Part shown: piece after piece, positions 31,859 to 42,710 of the stretch
Numbering within the stretch: position 1 is the first letter of the stretch
Layout: each line of letters begins with the position of its first letter
Assembly (NCBI RefSeq): GCF_027579695.1
Contig: NC_083577.1
Span: 60,166,741-60,230,740 of the forward strand
Length of the DNA stretch: 64,000 nucleotides
Reading direction: 5' to 3'
Source: Neoarius graeffei
Lineage: Eukaryota; Chordata; Actinopteri; Siluriformes; Ariidae
Notes under the pieces: generated by a model
Told to the model about the DNA's origin: nothing
What the model saw: only the letters and a program-made list of their open reading frames with translations
Database searches by the model: none
Position numbers and translations under genes: made by a program

Positions 31859-32093
31859 CTCATCTCATCTCATCTCTAGCCGCTTTATCCTGTTCTACAA
31901 GGTCGCAGGCAAGCTGGAGCCTATCCCAGCTGACTACGGGCGAAAGGCGGGGTACACCCTGGACAAGTCGCCAGGTCATCACAGGGCTGACACATAGACA
32001 CAGACAACCATTCACATTCACACCTACGGTCAATTTAGAGTCACCAGTTAACCTAACCTGCATGTCTTTGGACTGTGGGGGAAACCAGAGCAC
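31859..32093 (-). repeat. 5'-truncated family S SINE with TSD
   Basis: The minus-strand copy retains the 3' two-thirds of the SINE and lacks the tRNA head. The direct repeats CCCCCAAAGACA at 31847-31858 and 32094-32105 are a 12-bp target duplication, so the truncation happened on insertion. Confidence 0.9.
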
Positions 32094-32193
32094 CCCCCAA
32101 AGACAGTAAATTTTTAATTTTTTTCCCAGACGTTCAATCTTGAACATGAATTGTACCCATTCTAAAATTAACAAGAGTGCTCTGAGAGCACAG

Positions 32194-33031
32194 TATCCCC
32201 CGCTGGAAACTATGCCATAACTCTGGTAAAATGTGACTGAATTGAACGAAATTGCAATATGCGTATTACCAACATGTAACAAAGAATCCTGTCAAGTTTT
32301 GTGAAATTCCTCCAAAAATTGAAAGGAGCTGATTTCAGAATGTGAGTACCCTTCCTGGGATGGACAGATGGACATCGCCACGACATAATCCCCCTTGGGG
32401 CTTTTCAGCCAATGGGGGATAATAAAAATTGTGAGGGAAGTTGATTTCAGAAAGCAAGCACACCTTGATGAAATTGCCAAAGTACAAGTTTGTTAATAAT
32501 CAAGGCCATAACTCTGGTAAAATTTGCCCAAATTAAACAAAATTTCAATGTGTGTGTAACTGTCATATAACAAAGCCTTTTGCCAAGTTTGGTGAAATTC
32601 CTCCACAAATTGTGAGAGGAGTTGATTTCGGAAGAACCTACACCCTCATGAACTTGTCAAAGTACAAGTTATTTAATCAAGGGTCAAAACTGGTAAAATT
32701 TTCACAAACGAAAATAAATTGCAATATGTGTATTACCATAATATAACAAGGCCTTTTGCCAAGCTTTGAGAAATTCATTCAAAAATTGTGAGAGGAGTTG
32801 ATTTCTGAAGGCAAACACACCTTCATGAAATTGTGAAAGTACAAGGTTGTTAATCAAGGGTCACAACTCTGGTAAAATGTGACCCAATTTAATGCAATTA
32901 CAATATGCGTAGTACCGACATACAATGTCTTTTGCCAAGTTTGGTGAAATTCCTCCAAATATTGTGAGAGGAGTTGATTAAAGAAGGAATCGCCACAATC
33001 CCCTTTCGGGCCTTTCAGCCAGCGGGGGATA
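32194..33031. mobile_element. Tandem-unit element with 13-bp inverted ends
   Basis: TATCCCCCGCTGG (32194-32206) and CCAGCGGGGGATA (33019-33031) are perfect inverted termini. Inside, the motif CATAACTCTGGTAAAAT with AAATTCCTCC and GAGAGGAGTTGATTTC recurs at about 32215, 32506, 32682 and 32861, a period of about 176-179 bp. The first spacing is longer because an extra internal terminus-like piece (GCCAATGGGGGATAA near 32409) is included. No coding. Confidence 0.7.
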
Positions 33032-33039
33032 AAAACCCT

Positions 33040-34218
33040 AGAATTTGATGCACAAGTTTTAATTTATTTTGGGTTTTCTGAAATCAATACAGGGTCAAAA
33101 TTATACATAGAACACCACATACTTGGTTAAATGTCCCTTAGCATGTTTCACCTTGACCAGATGCTTTTGGTAGTGATCAAAAAGCTTCTAGTAGAATTCT
33201 AGTTGGATATTTGATCATCATCTTGACAGAATTGGTAAAGTTCAGTTAAATTTGTGTTTCCTGGCATGGACTCAACTTTTAAATACAGTCAACTTTTTTT
33301 TTCAATCTGGTTGAGGTCCGGACTTTGTTTTAAGCTTAATATTGGCTGGCTTTATCCATTCTACAACCAGCTTTGATGTGTGTTTGGGTCATTGTATCTA
33401 ATTATGTCCAAGTTTCTGATGATCTGAGGTTCTGCTGAAGAATTCTGAGGTTGTCCTTCATTATTCTGTGTACTTCAATTCACCAGTTCCACTGGCAGCA
33501 AAACAGCCCCAGAACATGAAGCTACTACCACCATGCTTAAGATCAGACTATAAAATGTTCCTTTAGAAGGCTTTTTCTTTGTCCATGTGGTCAGCTGCAA
33601 ACTTGAGTCAAGCTTGAAGGTGTTTGTTTTGTAGCAGTGACTCCTTTCTTGGACAGTAGCCTCTCAGACAATTGTGATGTAAAACTTGCTTGGCTTTAAA
33701 CAGCAACACTAGTGTTCCAGCAGCTTCCAGTTCATGGCAGGCTTTGGGCCTGGGCTGTTCCTGACCATCCAAACTGATTTCCTCTCAGTTGAGGAAGACA
33801 GTTTGGGTCTTCCAGCAACGTGACCATACCTCCCAGTGACTTTATTTACATACACTTGTTTGAACTGATTATCTTGGAATCTGCAGTTGTTTTGAAATTA
33901 ATTTAAGAGACATTTTTGAGTTGTGTAAATCAACACTCCTCTTTCTCAGATCTGCACCGAGCTCCTTGGACTTTCCCATTATGCTGTGTGTTGATCAATC
34001 CATTCAGTGCTGTCAAACAAACCCTTTTATGTTTGCACAGAGCAACTACTTCTGTAATCAATCATGATCACTAACAGGATGTCAAGAGGCCTTGGCAAGT
34101 TAAGGCATTTTGAAACTTTTAACAGCACTGAATTAATAATTTAAGCAGGTGTATTTAATTTTTTGATGCTGTGTTTTCATAAAACCCAAAATAAGTTAAT
34201 AGTTGTGCACCAAATTCT
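33040..34218 (-). mobile_element. Decayed Tc1-like element
   Basis: AGAATTTGATGCACAAGTTT on the left pairs with CTATTAACTT...GTGCACCAAATTCT on the right, with TTATTTTGGGTTTT also inverted. Minus-strand transposase vestiges (for example AAGCATGGTGGTAGTAGCTT and GTTCTGGGGCTGTTTTGCTG near 33500-33540) correspond to the GGG...GCF block, but no frame is open. It sits directly beside the 32194-33031 element. Confidence 0.7.
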
Positions 34219-34515
34219 TTTTTTCCCTTTTCTGTTAAAGATGCATGTTGTACAATCATTCTGCCCCCAAAAAAGAATAGTTCAAAGAAATCATTGAAAG
34301 CCCAATACTGTCATGACATTCATATCCATGTATGCATCTGACTGCGACCATAAAATGGAGGAGTCTTGGAAACGGATTTTTTCAAACATGAGATGTGAAG
34401 GGGTTGAAACTGATTTATGCATTTAATGCAGAAATGAATGATTTTTTGTGTGTTCATAAATGCAAAGTGTGGTTATTGTGGGCTGGGGCAGCAAAAGTGC
34501 TATAGATAGGTTTTA
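34219..34515. other. Spacer, no recognised element
   Basis: No ORF or repeat boundary recognised. Confidence 0.5.
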
Positions 34516-34519
34516 TTAA

Positions 34520-35287
34520 AGCTAGATGGCCTTTTGAGTTCATAAATTCGGTGAAATTTAGTTCCCTCTGAAATTTGGTCATTGTAATATGTTTATTTCT
34601 GTAATATCTCAAAAAAAAAAAACAAGCCATACGGTAGCTGGGAAGTTATTTAATTTGAGTGGATTCCTAAGCAAATAATGAACATGAAATTGCTTGCTTC
34701 GCGCAGTCAAGCAGAGAGAGGAAGTCTGTGTGCGCATGATCAGGTTTACCACCTTCTTCTTCTTTTCCTTCATTTGGGTTTTACGGCAGCTGGCATCCAC
34801 AAGTTTACAGTTACATCATTCTGTCACTAAATGAACAGCTGATCACACTGAGGTGCTCGCTGACTGCCAATATTTATTAGTTTGGTCCTGCATTTCCTTT
34901 CCTTTGCAACATCACGTCTTTTCTTCTCGTTTTCTGTTACTGTAGTTGGTCTTTCATGTTTCATTCACACACTCATGTCCTCCATTTTTCTCTCATGTTT
35001 CAAATTTGTATCCCATAATGCCTTGCACGACTAGGGAAAGCCCACCATGTGATGCACGACATAGTATCTTGAATTGGGTCATGGTGAAGCAGGAAAAAAT
35101 AGCAGAGAATTTAGGGTCACGTGGCCCTAAATTCATTAATTGTTCTATTTAAAAATAAATAAACTAATAAAATTGGAAGTCTATGATTCAGATTCAGTAG
35201 CTTTTGATCCAGTAAACAAAAATAATTGGGTGTCAGGGAAAATTCTTTTTATGACTACACTTGAAATATCTGAAAGGCAGTCTACCT
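34520..35287. mobile_element. TTAA-flanked MITE (family K1), copy 2
   Basis: Intact TTAA on both sides (34516-34519, 35288-35291) and ends AGCTAGATGGCCTTTTGAG / CTGAAAGGCAGTCTACCT. It is collinear with copy 1 (2880-3584) and in the same orientation. It has about 120 bp around 34680-34800 that copy 1 lacks, including a minus-strand A/T-simple reading frame (34609-34800) with no recognisable product. Confidence 0.8.
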
Positions 35288-35356
35288 TTAAAGTCCAAGT
35301 TATTTATTTGAAGTATGCACATAGGTTGTTGTGACTCAGTGTTAACACTGTACATA

Positions 35357-36832
35357 CTAGTGCATCTCAAAAAATTAGAATATTGTGAAAAAGTTCAATA
35401 TTTTCCATCAGTTATTTAAGAAAGTGAAAATGTTATATATTATAGACTCATTACACATAAACTAAAATGTTTCAAGCATTTTTCTATTTTAATCAGTATG
35501 GCATACAGTACAAAAACATAAAAAAAACCATCTCAAAATATTAGAATATTTCATTTCGAGTTTGAGTAAAACAGTATGAACACAGTGTATCTCTCAGTCT
35601 AGTTCAGTACACACAACCACAATCATGGGGAAGACTGCTGACTTGACTGTTGTCCAGAAGATGATCACTGATACCCTCCACAAGGAGGGTAAGCCACAAA
35701 AGGTCATTGCTGAAAAGGGTGGCTGGAAAAGGTGCACAAGCAACAGGGATGGCCGCAGTCTTGAGAGAATTGTCAAGAAAAGTTGATTCAAGAACTTGGG
35801 AGAGCTTCACAAGGAGTGGACTGAGGCTGGTGTCAGTGTATCAAGACCCATCACGAACAGACATCTTCAAGAAAGGGGATACAACTTTCGCATTCCTTAT
35901 ATCAAGCTACTCCTGAGCCAGAGACAATGTCAGAAGTGTCTTATCTGGGCTAAGGAGAGAAAGAAATGGACTGTTGCTCAGTGGTCCAAAGTCCTCTTTT
36001 CAGATGAAAGTACATTTTGCATTTAATTTGGAAATCACGGTTCTAGAGTCTGGAGGAAGAGTGGAGAGGCACAGAATCCAAGGTGTTTGAAGCCCAGTGT
36101 GAAGTTTCCACAGTCTGTGATGATTTGGGGTGCCATGTCATCTGCTGGTGTTGGTCCACTGCATTTTATCAAGTCCAAAGTCAACACAGCCATCTACCAG
36201 GAGATTTAAAGCACTTCATGCTTCCATCTGCTGACAAGCTTTTTGGAGATGCTGATTTCCTTTTCCAGCAGGACTTAGCACCTACCCACAGTGCCAAAAC
36301 TACTACCAAATGGTTTGCTGACCATGATATTATTGTGTTTGATTGGCCAGCCAACTTGCCTGACCTGAACCCCATAGAAAATCTATGGGGTATTGTCAAG
36401 AGGAAGATGAGAAACACCCGACTCAAAAATACAGATAAGGCCACTATCAAAGCAACCTGGGCTTCAATAACACCTCAGCAGTGCCACAGACTGATCACCT
36501 CCATGCCACACCGCATTGATACAGTAATTCATGGTAAAGGAGCCCCAACCATGTATTGAGTGTATAAATGAATATACTTTTCAGAAGTTGGACATTTCTG
36601 TATTGTAAATCCTTTTTTGATTGATCTTAGGGAATATTCTAATAATTTGAGATACTGGATTTCCGATTTTCATGAGCTATAAGCCATAATCATCAAAATT
36701 AAAACAAAAAAGGCTTTAAATATTTCACTTTACATGTAATGAATATAGAATATATGACAGTTTACCTTTTTGAATTAAATTATGAAAAAAAGGAACTTTT
36801 TCACGGTATTCTAATTTTTTGAGATGCACTAG
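35357..36832 (+). mobile_element. Tc1-like transposon (family C), copy 1
   Basis: CTAGTGCATCTCAAAAAATT at 35357 and its inverse GAGATGCACTAG ending at 36832, each with a flanking TA. The transposase gene is present but broken. A second copy in opposite orientation begins only 82 bp further on (36915). Confidence 0.9.
35625..36559 (+). pseudogene. Tc1 transposase (family C), inactivated
   Basis: Starts MGKTADLTVVQKMITDTLHK. An in-frame stop follows VKKS near 35782 and another follows TFCI at 36024-36026 just after the first catalytic block VLFSDESTF. A frameshift near 36200 moves the reading to the frame with DADFLFQQDLAPTHSAKTTT (second Asp) and LPDLNPIENLWG (third acidic residue), ending APTMY-stop. 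Three or more lesions. Confidence 0.85.
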
Positions 36833-36914
36833 TACATACTATATTTTTAAATGTATTACAAGTGGAACTGAGACAAAGAACACATTGCAAACATGGAATT
36901 GCCCATAGGTGATA
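36833..36914. other. 82-bp spacer between inverted Tc1 copies
   Basis: The short unique stretch may be the only host sequence between the two family C elements. Confidence 0.6.
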
Positions 36915-37091
36915 CTAGTGCATCTCAAACAATTAGAATGTTGTGAAAAGTTCTTTCTTTTTCATAATTTAATTACCAAGAAGGTAAACTTTCATATATT
37001 CTATATTCATTACATAAAGTGAAAAATTTCAAGCCTGTTTTTTTTGTTTGTCTGATTGTTTTAATTTTGGCTTATAGCTCATGAAAATCAG

Positions 37092-37462
37092 GGCGGCACG
37101 GTGGTGTAGTGGTTAGCGCTGTCGCCTCACAGCAAGAAGGTCCTGGGTTTGAGCCCCGGGGCCGGCGAGGGCCTTTCTGTGCGGAGTTTGCATGTTCTCC
37201 CCATGTCTGCGTGGGTTTCCTCCGGGTGCTCCGGTTTCCCCCACAGTCCAAAGACATTGCAGGTTAGGTTAAATGGTGACTCTAAATTGACCGTAGGTGT
37301 GAATGTGAGTGTGAATGGTTGTCTGTGTCTATGTGTCGGCCCTGTGATGACCTGGCGACTTGTCCAGGGTGTACCCCACCTTTCGCCCATAGTCAGCTGG
37401 GATAGGCTCCAGCTTGCCTGCGACCCTGTAGAAGGATAAAGCGGCTAGAGATAATGAGATGA
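37092..37462 (+). repeat. tRNA-derived SINE (family S) with 15-bp TSD
   Basis: Perfect direct repeats GCTCATGAAAATCAG at 37077-37091 and 37463-37477. Full-length head with A box, and B box GGTTTGAGCCC. It inserted into the right inverted-repeat region (transposase-3' side) of Tc1 copy 2. Confidence 0.95.
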
Positions 37463-37572
37463 GCTCATGAAAATCAGAAATCCAGCATCTCAAATTATTT
37501 CCTAAGATCAATTAAAAAAGGATTTACAATACAGAAATGTCCAACTTCTGAAAAGTATATTCATTTATACAC

Positions 37573-38284
37573 TCAGTACTTGATTGTGGCTTGTTTACCA
37601 TGAATTACTGCATCAACGCAGCGTGGCATGGAGGCAATCAGCCTGTGGCACTGCTGAGGAGTTATTGAAACCCAGGTTGCTTTGATAGCAGCCTTCAGCT
37701 TGTCTGCATTTTGGGGTCGGGTGTTTCTCATCTTCCTCTTGACAATAATCCATAGATCCTCTATGGGGTTCAGGCCAATCGAGCACAGTAATATCATGGT
37801 CAACAAACCATTTGGTAGTAGTTTTGGCACTGTGGGCAGGTGCTAAGTCCTGCTGGAAAAGGAAATCAGCATCTCCATAAAGCTTGTCAGCAGATGGAAG
37901 CATGAAGTGCTCTAAATTCTCCTGGTAGATGGCTGCATTGACTTTGGACTTGATAAAACACAGTGGACCAACACTAGCAGATGACATTTCACAGCAAATC
38001 ATCACAGACTGCGGAAACTTCACACTGGACTTCAAACACCTTGGATTCTGTGCCTCTCCACTCTTCCTCCAGACTCTAGGACCTTGATTTCCAAATGAAA
38101 TGCAAAATTTACTTTCATCTGAAAAAAGGATTTTGGACCACTGAGCAACAGTCCAGTTCCTTCTCTCCTTAGCCCAGGTAAGACGCTTCTGATGATGTCT
38201 CTGGTTCAGGAGGGGCTTGATATTAGGAATGTGACAGTTGTAGCCCCTTTCCTGAATATGTCTATGTGAGACCGAGAGATGCAC
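37573..38284 (-). pseudogene. Tc1 transposase (family C), N-truncated
   Basis: The minus strand reads ILFSDESKFCISFGNQG (first Asp) and DADFLFQQDLAPAHSAKTTT (second Asp) in one frame (37613-38284). A frameshift then moves the [15 protein letters not shown] block to 37573-37830. The DNA-binding N-terminus is missing, deleted beyond 38284 where the sequence goes straight to subterminal repeat. GEMSS-type MICCEMSS replaces the usual MIWGxMS. Confidence 0.85.
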
Positions 38285-38503
38285 TGTATTTATACTGTTT
38301 TACTCAAACTTGAAATGAAATACTCTCACATTTTGAGATTTTTTTTGTGCTGTAGGCCATAATTATCAAAATCAAAAAAGAAAAATGCTTGAAACAGTTT
38401 ATGCGTAATGAGTCTCGAATGCATTAAATTTTCACTTTCTTAAATAATTTATGGAAAATATTGAACTTTTTTCACAATATTATAATTGTTTCACATGCAC
38501 TAG

Positions 38504-39830
38504 TATATCTATTATGTGTGTCTTGTTTATATAGCTATGATATGGATTAGAGATTGTATTAGGGTCAGTTTTCCTCATTTCATTCCAGCTCAGTGATCCA
38601 GTAATGCGGCCTGAACAGCAGAAAGAAAGAGTTTTGGGGTCACAACACAATAGCTGCTTATTTGGCCTTGGCTGTTGCTGCCGTATCTTATTAGTTCAGC
38701 TAGCCTCAGAGATGGTAAGCAGTATCTGATCTCTGTTTTTACTGTCAATAACCTTTCAGAAATGACTGCAGAGGTTTTTTTCTTCTTTTAAGAAGACTGT
38801 TTAATACATAAGCAATTGGCACTTTGTCAGCATTATTTATTAATAGTCACACTGTAAATAAATCCCACATGAAGCCCTCTGACTTTACACTCAGTGTTTT
38901 GTTGCTGCAGTTTTGATGTTAAAAAGAGCACCATTCAACTTGAACTTCAGGTTGCTTTTATTATGGTCATTATGTAAGATTCTTGGAGTTAGTTGATTTT
39001 GTAATTTCACTAATGATGTGCTCGTTGTGTGTGTTTGTGTGTACGTGGAGCTGTGGGACTGCCAATATGGTAACCGTGGTGCGCCACACAGCTTCCTCTG
39101 TCACAGCTTCTTCTCACATTCCACTCAATTATTAACCCCGATGGAAAGCCTTGAAAATCACTTCGGCAATGTTAGAAGACGGCCATGGCAGGTGAGTCTG
39201 TTCTTCAGAAAACCACCTTTTGACTTCTAAACATAAAATTTGTGAAGCTTCTGCTAGAACGACCTGCAGCACTAGTCTACAGGGAGTCTTGTACCTGGTG
39301 TTATGCTGTAGATAAATAAGTTTCACACATTTCAGGTGTACGGAATAGTACCGTATATATGCCTTTAAAATCACTTTTTATTTTTGAAGGAAATGTAAAT
39401 GGAAGAGTTGATGCAGTCAACAATGGGTAAGGAAATATACTTTCTGTAATTACTAAAACAGTTGACAAAAATGATTTTGTTTGAATGTATTATCTCTAAC
39501 ATTTTCTATGCTGTAAGCACCTGTGGTCATGTGGGATTTGATCCTGGAACTGCATAGTCGTTTATATATTTTTAATAAATACATTTGAATATTGCATTGA
39601 GTTATGATTTCAAGCAAGATTGTATCTTGTTTTTCTAATTATTTATGTGTTCACTGCAATGACCTTGACTTACCTTCAGTCTTCAGTATTTTAAAGAACT
39701 TCTTTGCATGTTCCTCTTGTGCTGCAACTGGCCAGTTGGGTGAGAGAGGCGATGCATACTTCATGAGCAGAAGTAGAAAAATACATGTTAAAAATTATAG
39801 TTAAGCACAGGTTAGGTTTTGTGTGTGTGG
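38504..39830. other. No gene recognised
   Basis: A short open frame at 39018-39230 follows a TGTGTG run and is not recognisable; no convincing exon. Synteny would lead one to look for myo3b downstream of ubr3, but nothing here looks like it. Confidence 0.45.
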
Positions 39831-41868
39831 AACATGAATAGCTAGCCACCAGGGAGGGTGAAGGCAAGCTTATGCTTCCTCTGGGATATCTGAAACAGCC
39901 ACATCATCTTTTTGAGTTGCTGCTCATGCTTTGTCACAGGGCAGTTGAATATATACAGAGGAATGCACTAACTGCCCTCTTCTACATACGCGAGCTCACG
40001 GATGGCCACGATTCCCTAGTGTTCTGTTTGACACTGACCTTCGGACAAAGTGGCATAAGATGCAGTGTTTGCAATAAATGTTGGTGTTATACAAACATTT
40101 TCCCCTTTCTTCTTTTCACCCTGTACATGTTGGAACAGATGACCATCTGTCCAACTGTTTACTATGATCAGACCTACAGGTTTCCTGTCCAAAGCTGCTG
40201 ATAGCTTTCTCTCATGTCTTCTGCTGTGATGAATGTTTGTTTTTTCTTACACTGTAATTGCTTTTCTACTGAAATGTTGCAGAACTCTGTGGTGCCACTA
40301 GCTTTGAGTTGGTTTTCCGTCATTACCTAAAGGGTTGTACAATGGTACGACTTGGGATGTACACATAAGCGAGACATGTATACATGCTCACAGATCTTGG
40401 AAGGGTTTGGTATGGGGCAGGTGGACTTCTTTGTTGATATCAAATCAACACATTTCTGAATTTGCTTCTCATTGGTAGAGCAGGACAGTCTGCTGGGACA
40501 GGATGCACTGGCTTATGACTGGCCTCACCATTGAATATATGCCTTTCTTCCTCTACTGCTGATTCTGCTTATGTGACACAAAATTCAGCAACTAAGCAAC
40601 ACAGTCCTGTGAGTGGCCCCAAGATGTCTGGACTTTGGTTTCCACTGGTACTTTTGCTAGTTTTTAGAACACCCTGGCAACTTCCTCCTCAAACTGGTCT
40701 GCTATGAATGGTGTGAATCTCATCAGCTGGATACTAGTTCATTGCTTGAGTCCCCAAATACTAGGGTTGGCTATCATTTGGATTCCCCCCACCCCGCTTC
40801 TGCTTATCGATTCTGGTTCTGGTCCAAAATGGTTTAAAAAAAAGAGGTCAAATATATTTAGATAACAAAACATAACTTTTGGCCATTTACCGCAGCCTAT
40901 GTTTCATGTTGTGACATTGTTCATGCATGCTTGCTTGTAGCTGAACAAATGGACACACTGTTGTGTTGATGCATGGTATAGTCATGTAGGCAGGTCCTGG
41001 CAGGTTGCTACATGCATCCTTGCAGATATGTAGCCTTTGTTTGCAATAGCTCATTGGTCGTAGGCAACAATGACAGTCAGCCTCATCATATTTAGTTTCT
41101 GGTGGGGCGTGGGTTCTCTAATGGCTTATAAGCCCAATTTTAGCTTTTAAAAAAGTGGCTGCAAACTGAGCATTTGAAGGCAAGCTTTTCATAGTTCGAC
41201 TGCATTAAGGGAAGCCCATCAGCTGCAATAAGCTGGCCAGGTTTGTGTGGAAACACAATTTTTGAGGCACGTTTTCTAGCCCCTTCTACAAGCTTGGAGG
41301 TAAGCAGTGTGGTTCCTAAAAAGAGCTGCTCAGATGCTCAGGAGGCTGCCAAATTTTCACTGCTGTCTCCAATTCCAAGAGAAAAGCAACTACGGTACTT
41401 GCCCTGAGCCACCTGTGTGTCCTGTGTGCAGGCTTCAACTCTCAACTTCCAGCTCATCCAAACCTCCTGCTCCGTTAAATACCCATTGCCATCAGTACTT
41501 GAAATGTAATGTTGGACATTTGTGCGTGAATTTGATTGAAGTGGAGAAGATTTGCGCTAGAACGTCTCCACTCTCTTGGCTTCCACCACCTGTACCCAGT
41601 GGCAGGACAAAACAAGACAACTGACGGTGGCTTTGACTGCAGTGGATGGCTGAATCCTGCTAAATGCGTCTGAGGAAAACATCCTTTAGTCATTCCACAA
41701 TGCCCTGCTGCAACGCCTGAAGCTAAAATAGTCTTAAAACAGGGAGGACCAGATGAGTCCTGAATCCCTGGAGGTTTCTATCAGGGACCTCTAGATCTTG
41801 TTTGCAATAATAAAGGGCTATTGCAGAACTGATAAGCAGAACTAAAATTAAATTATTTTCATGGGTGC
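39831..41868. other. Old repetitive sequence, possibly upstream DIRS remains
   Basis: Frames are short and interrupted (for example 39872-40201 and 41307-41624) and give no clear family match. The DIRS recombinase relic follows directly, so parts may be decayed DIRS gag/RT sequence; this is inference only. Confidence 0.35.
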
Positions 41869-42213
41869 ATGGTACTTGCCATTTTTGCATTCATTTCGAA
41901 TTTGGAGCCAAGTTTTGGTTCCCAACCCTACCAAATAGTACATTTTATTCAAGGATTTCTAGACTATGTCCTCATCTACACTAATGTGTTGGCCATTGTA
42001 GCATGTCACAACACTTTGGATGTTTTCTCCCTGTGGGCTGATAAGCTTATTACTACCTTTTTGAAACAGGCAAGGTGCCTTCATTTTCCATCATTCCCCA
42101 AGAACCTGGCATGGGATCTTACCCTTGTGCTGGAGCTGCTTAAGGGCCCTCTTTATGAATCAATGAAATATGCTGATTTGAAATTAGTGTCTTTAAAATC
42201 ATACACATCGTAG
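41869..42213 (+). pseudogene. DIRS-type tyrosine recombinase fragment
   Basis: The open stretch includes VHFIQGFLDY, ACHNTLDVFSLWADKLITTF and AWDLTLVLELLKGPLYESMK then DLKLVSLKS. HxTLDxxSLxADKLxxxFLKxAR and WDLxLVLExLKxPxxEPMExxDLKLVSLKT are, from memory, the N-terminal part of the tyrosine recombinase of fish DIRS retrotransposons. The catalytic C-terminal half (R..HxxR..Y) is missing after 42213, so it is a relic. Confidence 0.6.
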
Positions 42214-42660
42214 TCTGCCAGAATATCTTGTGATATAATATGATCAAGAGAACACTCTACTGGGCATAATGTCTGCATTTGGGAAACAGTTGTGAGTGGA
42301 GTAAAGTGTCTAATTGCAGGATATGTGATGAGGCTGTGGCAGGAGAGACTGGATTTACTGTGAGGAGTGTATGAGGTTTTGTAACCCCTATTCCCTGTGT
42401 TCTAGGTTCACAAGTGCTTGACTCATTCTGTTACTTATTTTTATGCTGCATGTACAGTACAAAGGGCTGTCTGTCTGTAAGGGATTGTTGTATGTTTTTT
42501 ATTTTATGCATAGGCTGGCTAACTCCGAGGGGAAAGAATTATACCATCTTCACGGCAGGATATGGTGAGAGAGAAAAACAGACACTGATTAATCTACACT
42601 GTGCAAACAAGTTTGTCTCAAAGTTATTATTTAAATGCTATTTATATTTACACTTATAAC
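42214..42660. other. No gene recognised
   Basis: An 81-codon frame at 42414-42659 has no recognisable homology and lies in repeat-rich sequence. Confidence 0.45.
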
Positions 42661-42710
42661 CTCATTGTCTATTTTATTAGGAACACCTGAACATTCATGC
42701 AGTTACTTAA

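Larger units (their letters stand above)
36915..38503 (-). mobile_element. Tc1-like transposon (family C), copy 2, inverted
   Basis: Ends CTAGTGCATCTCAAACAATT (36915) and CATGCACTAG (38503) with TA flanks. It is opposite in orientation to copy 1. It contains a full SINE (37092-37462) and lacks the transposase N-terminus. Confidence 0.9.

Noticed and set aside
39018..39230. Possible exon of a downstream gene such as myo3b
   Set aside because: No myosin or other known motif, and the frame starts in a TG-rich run; synteny alone is not evidence.
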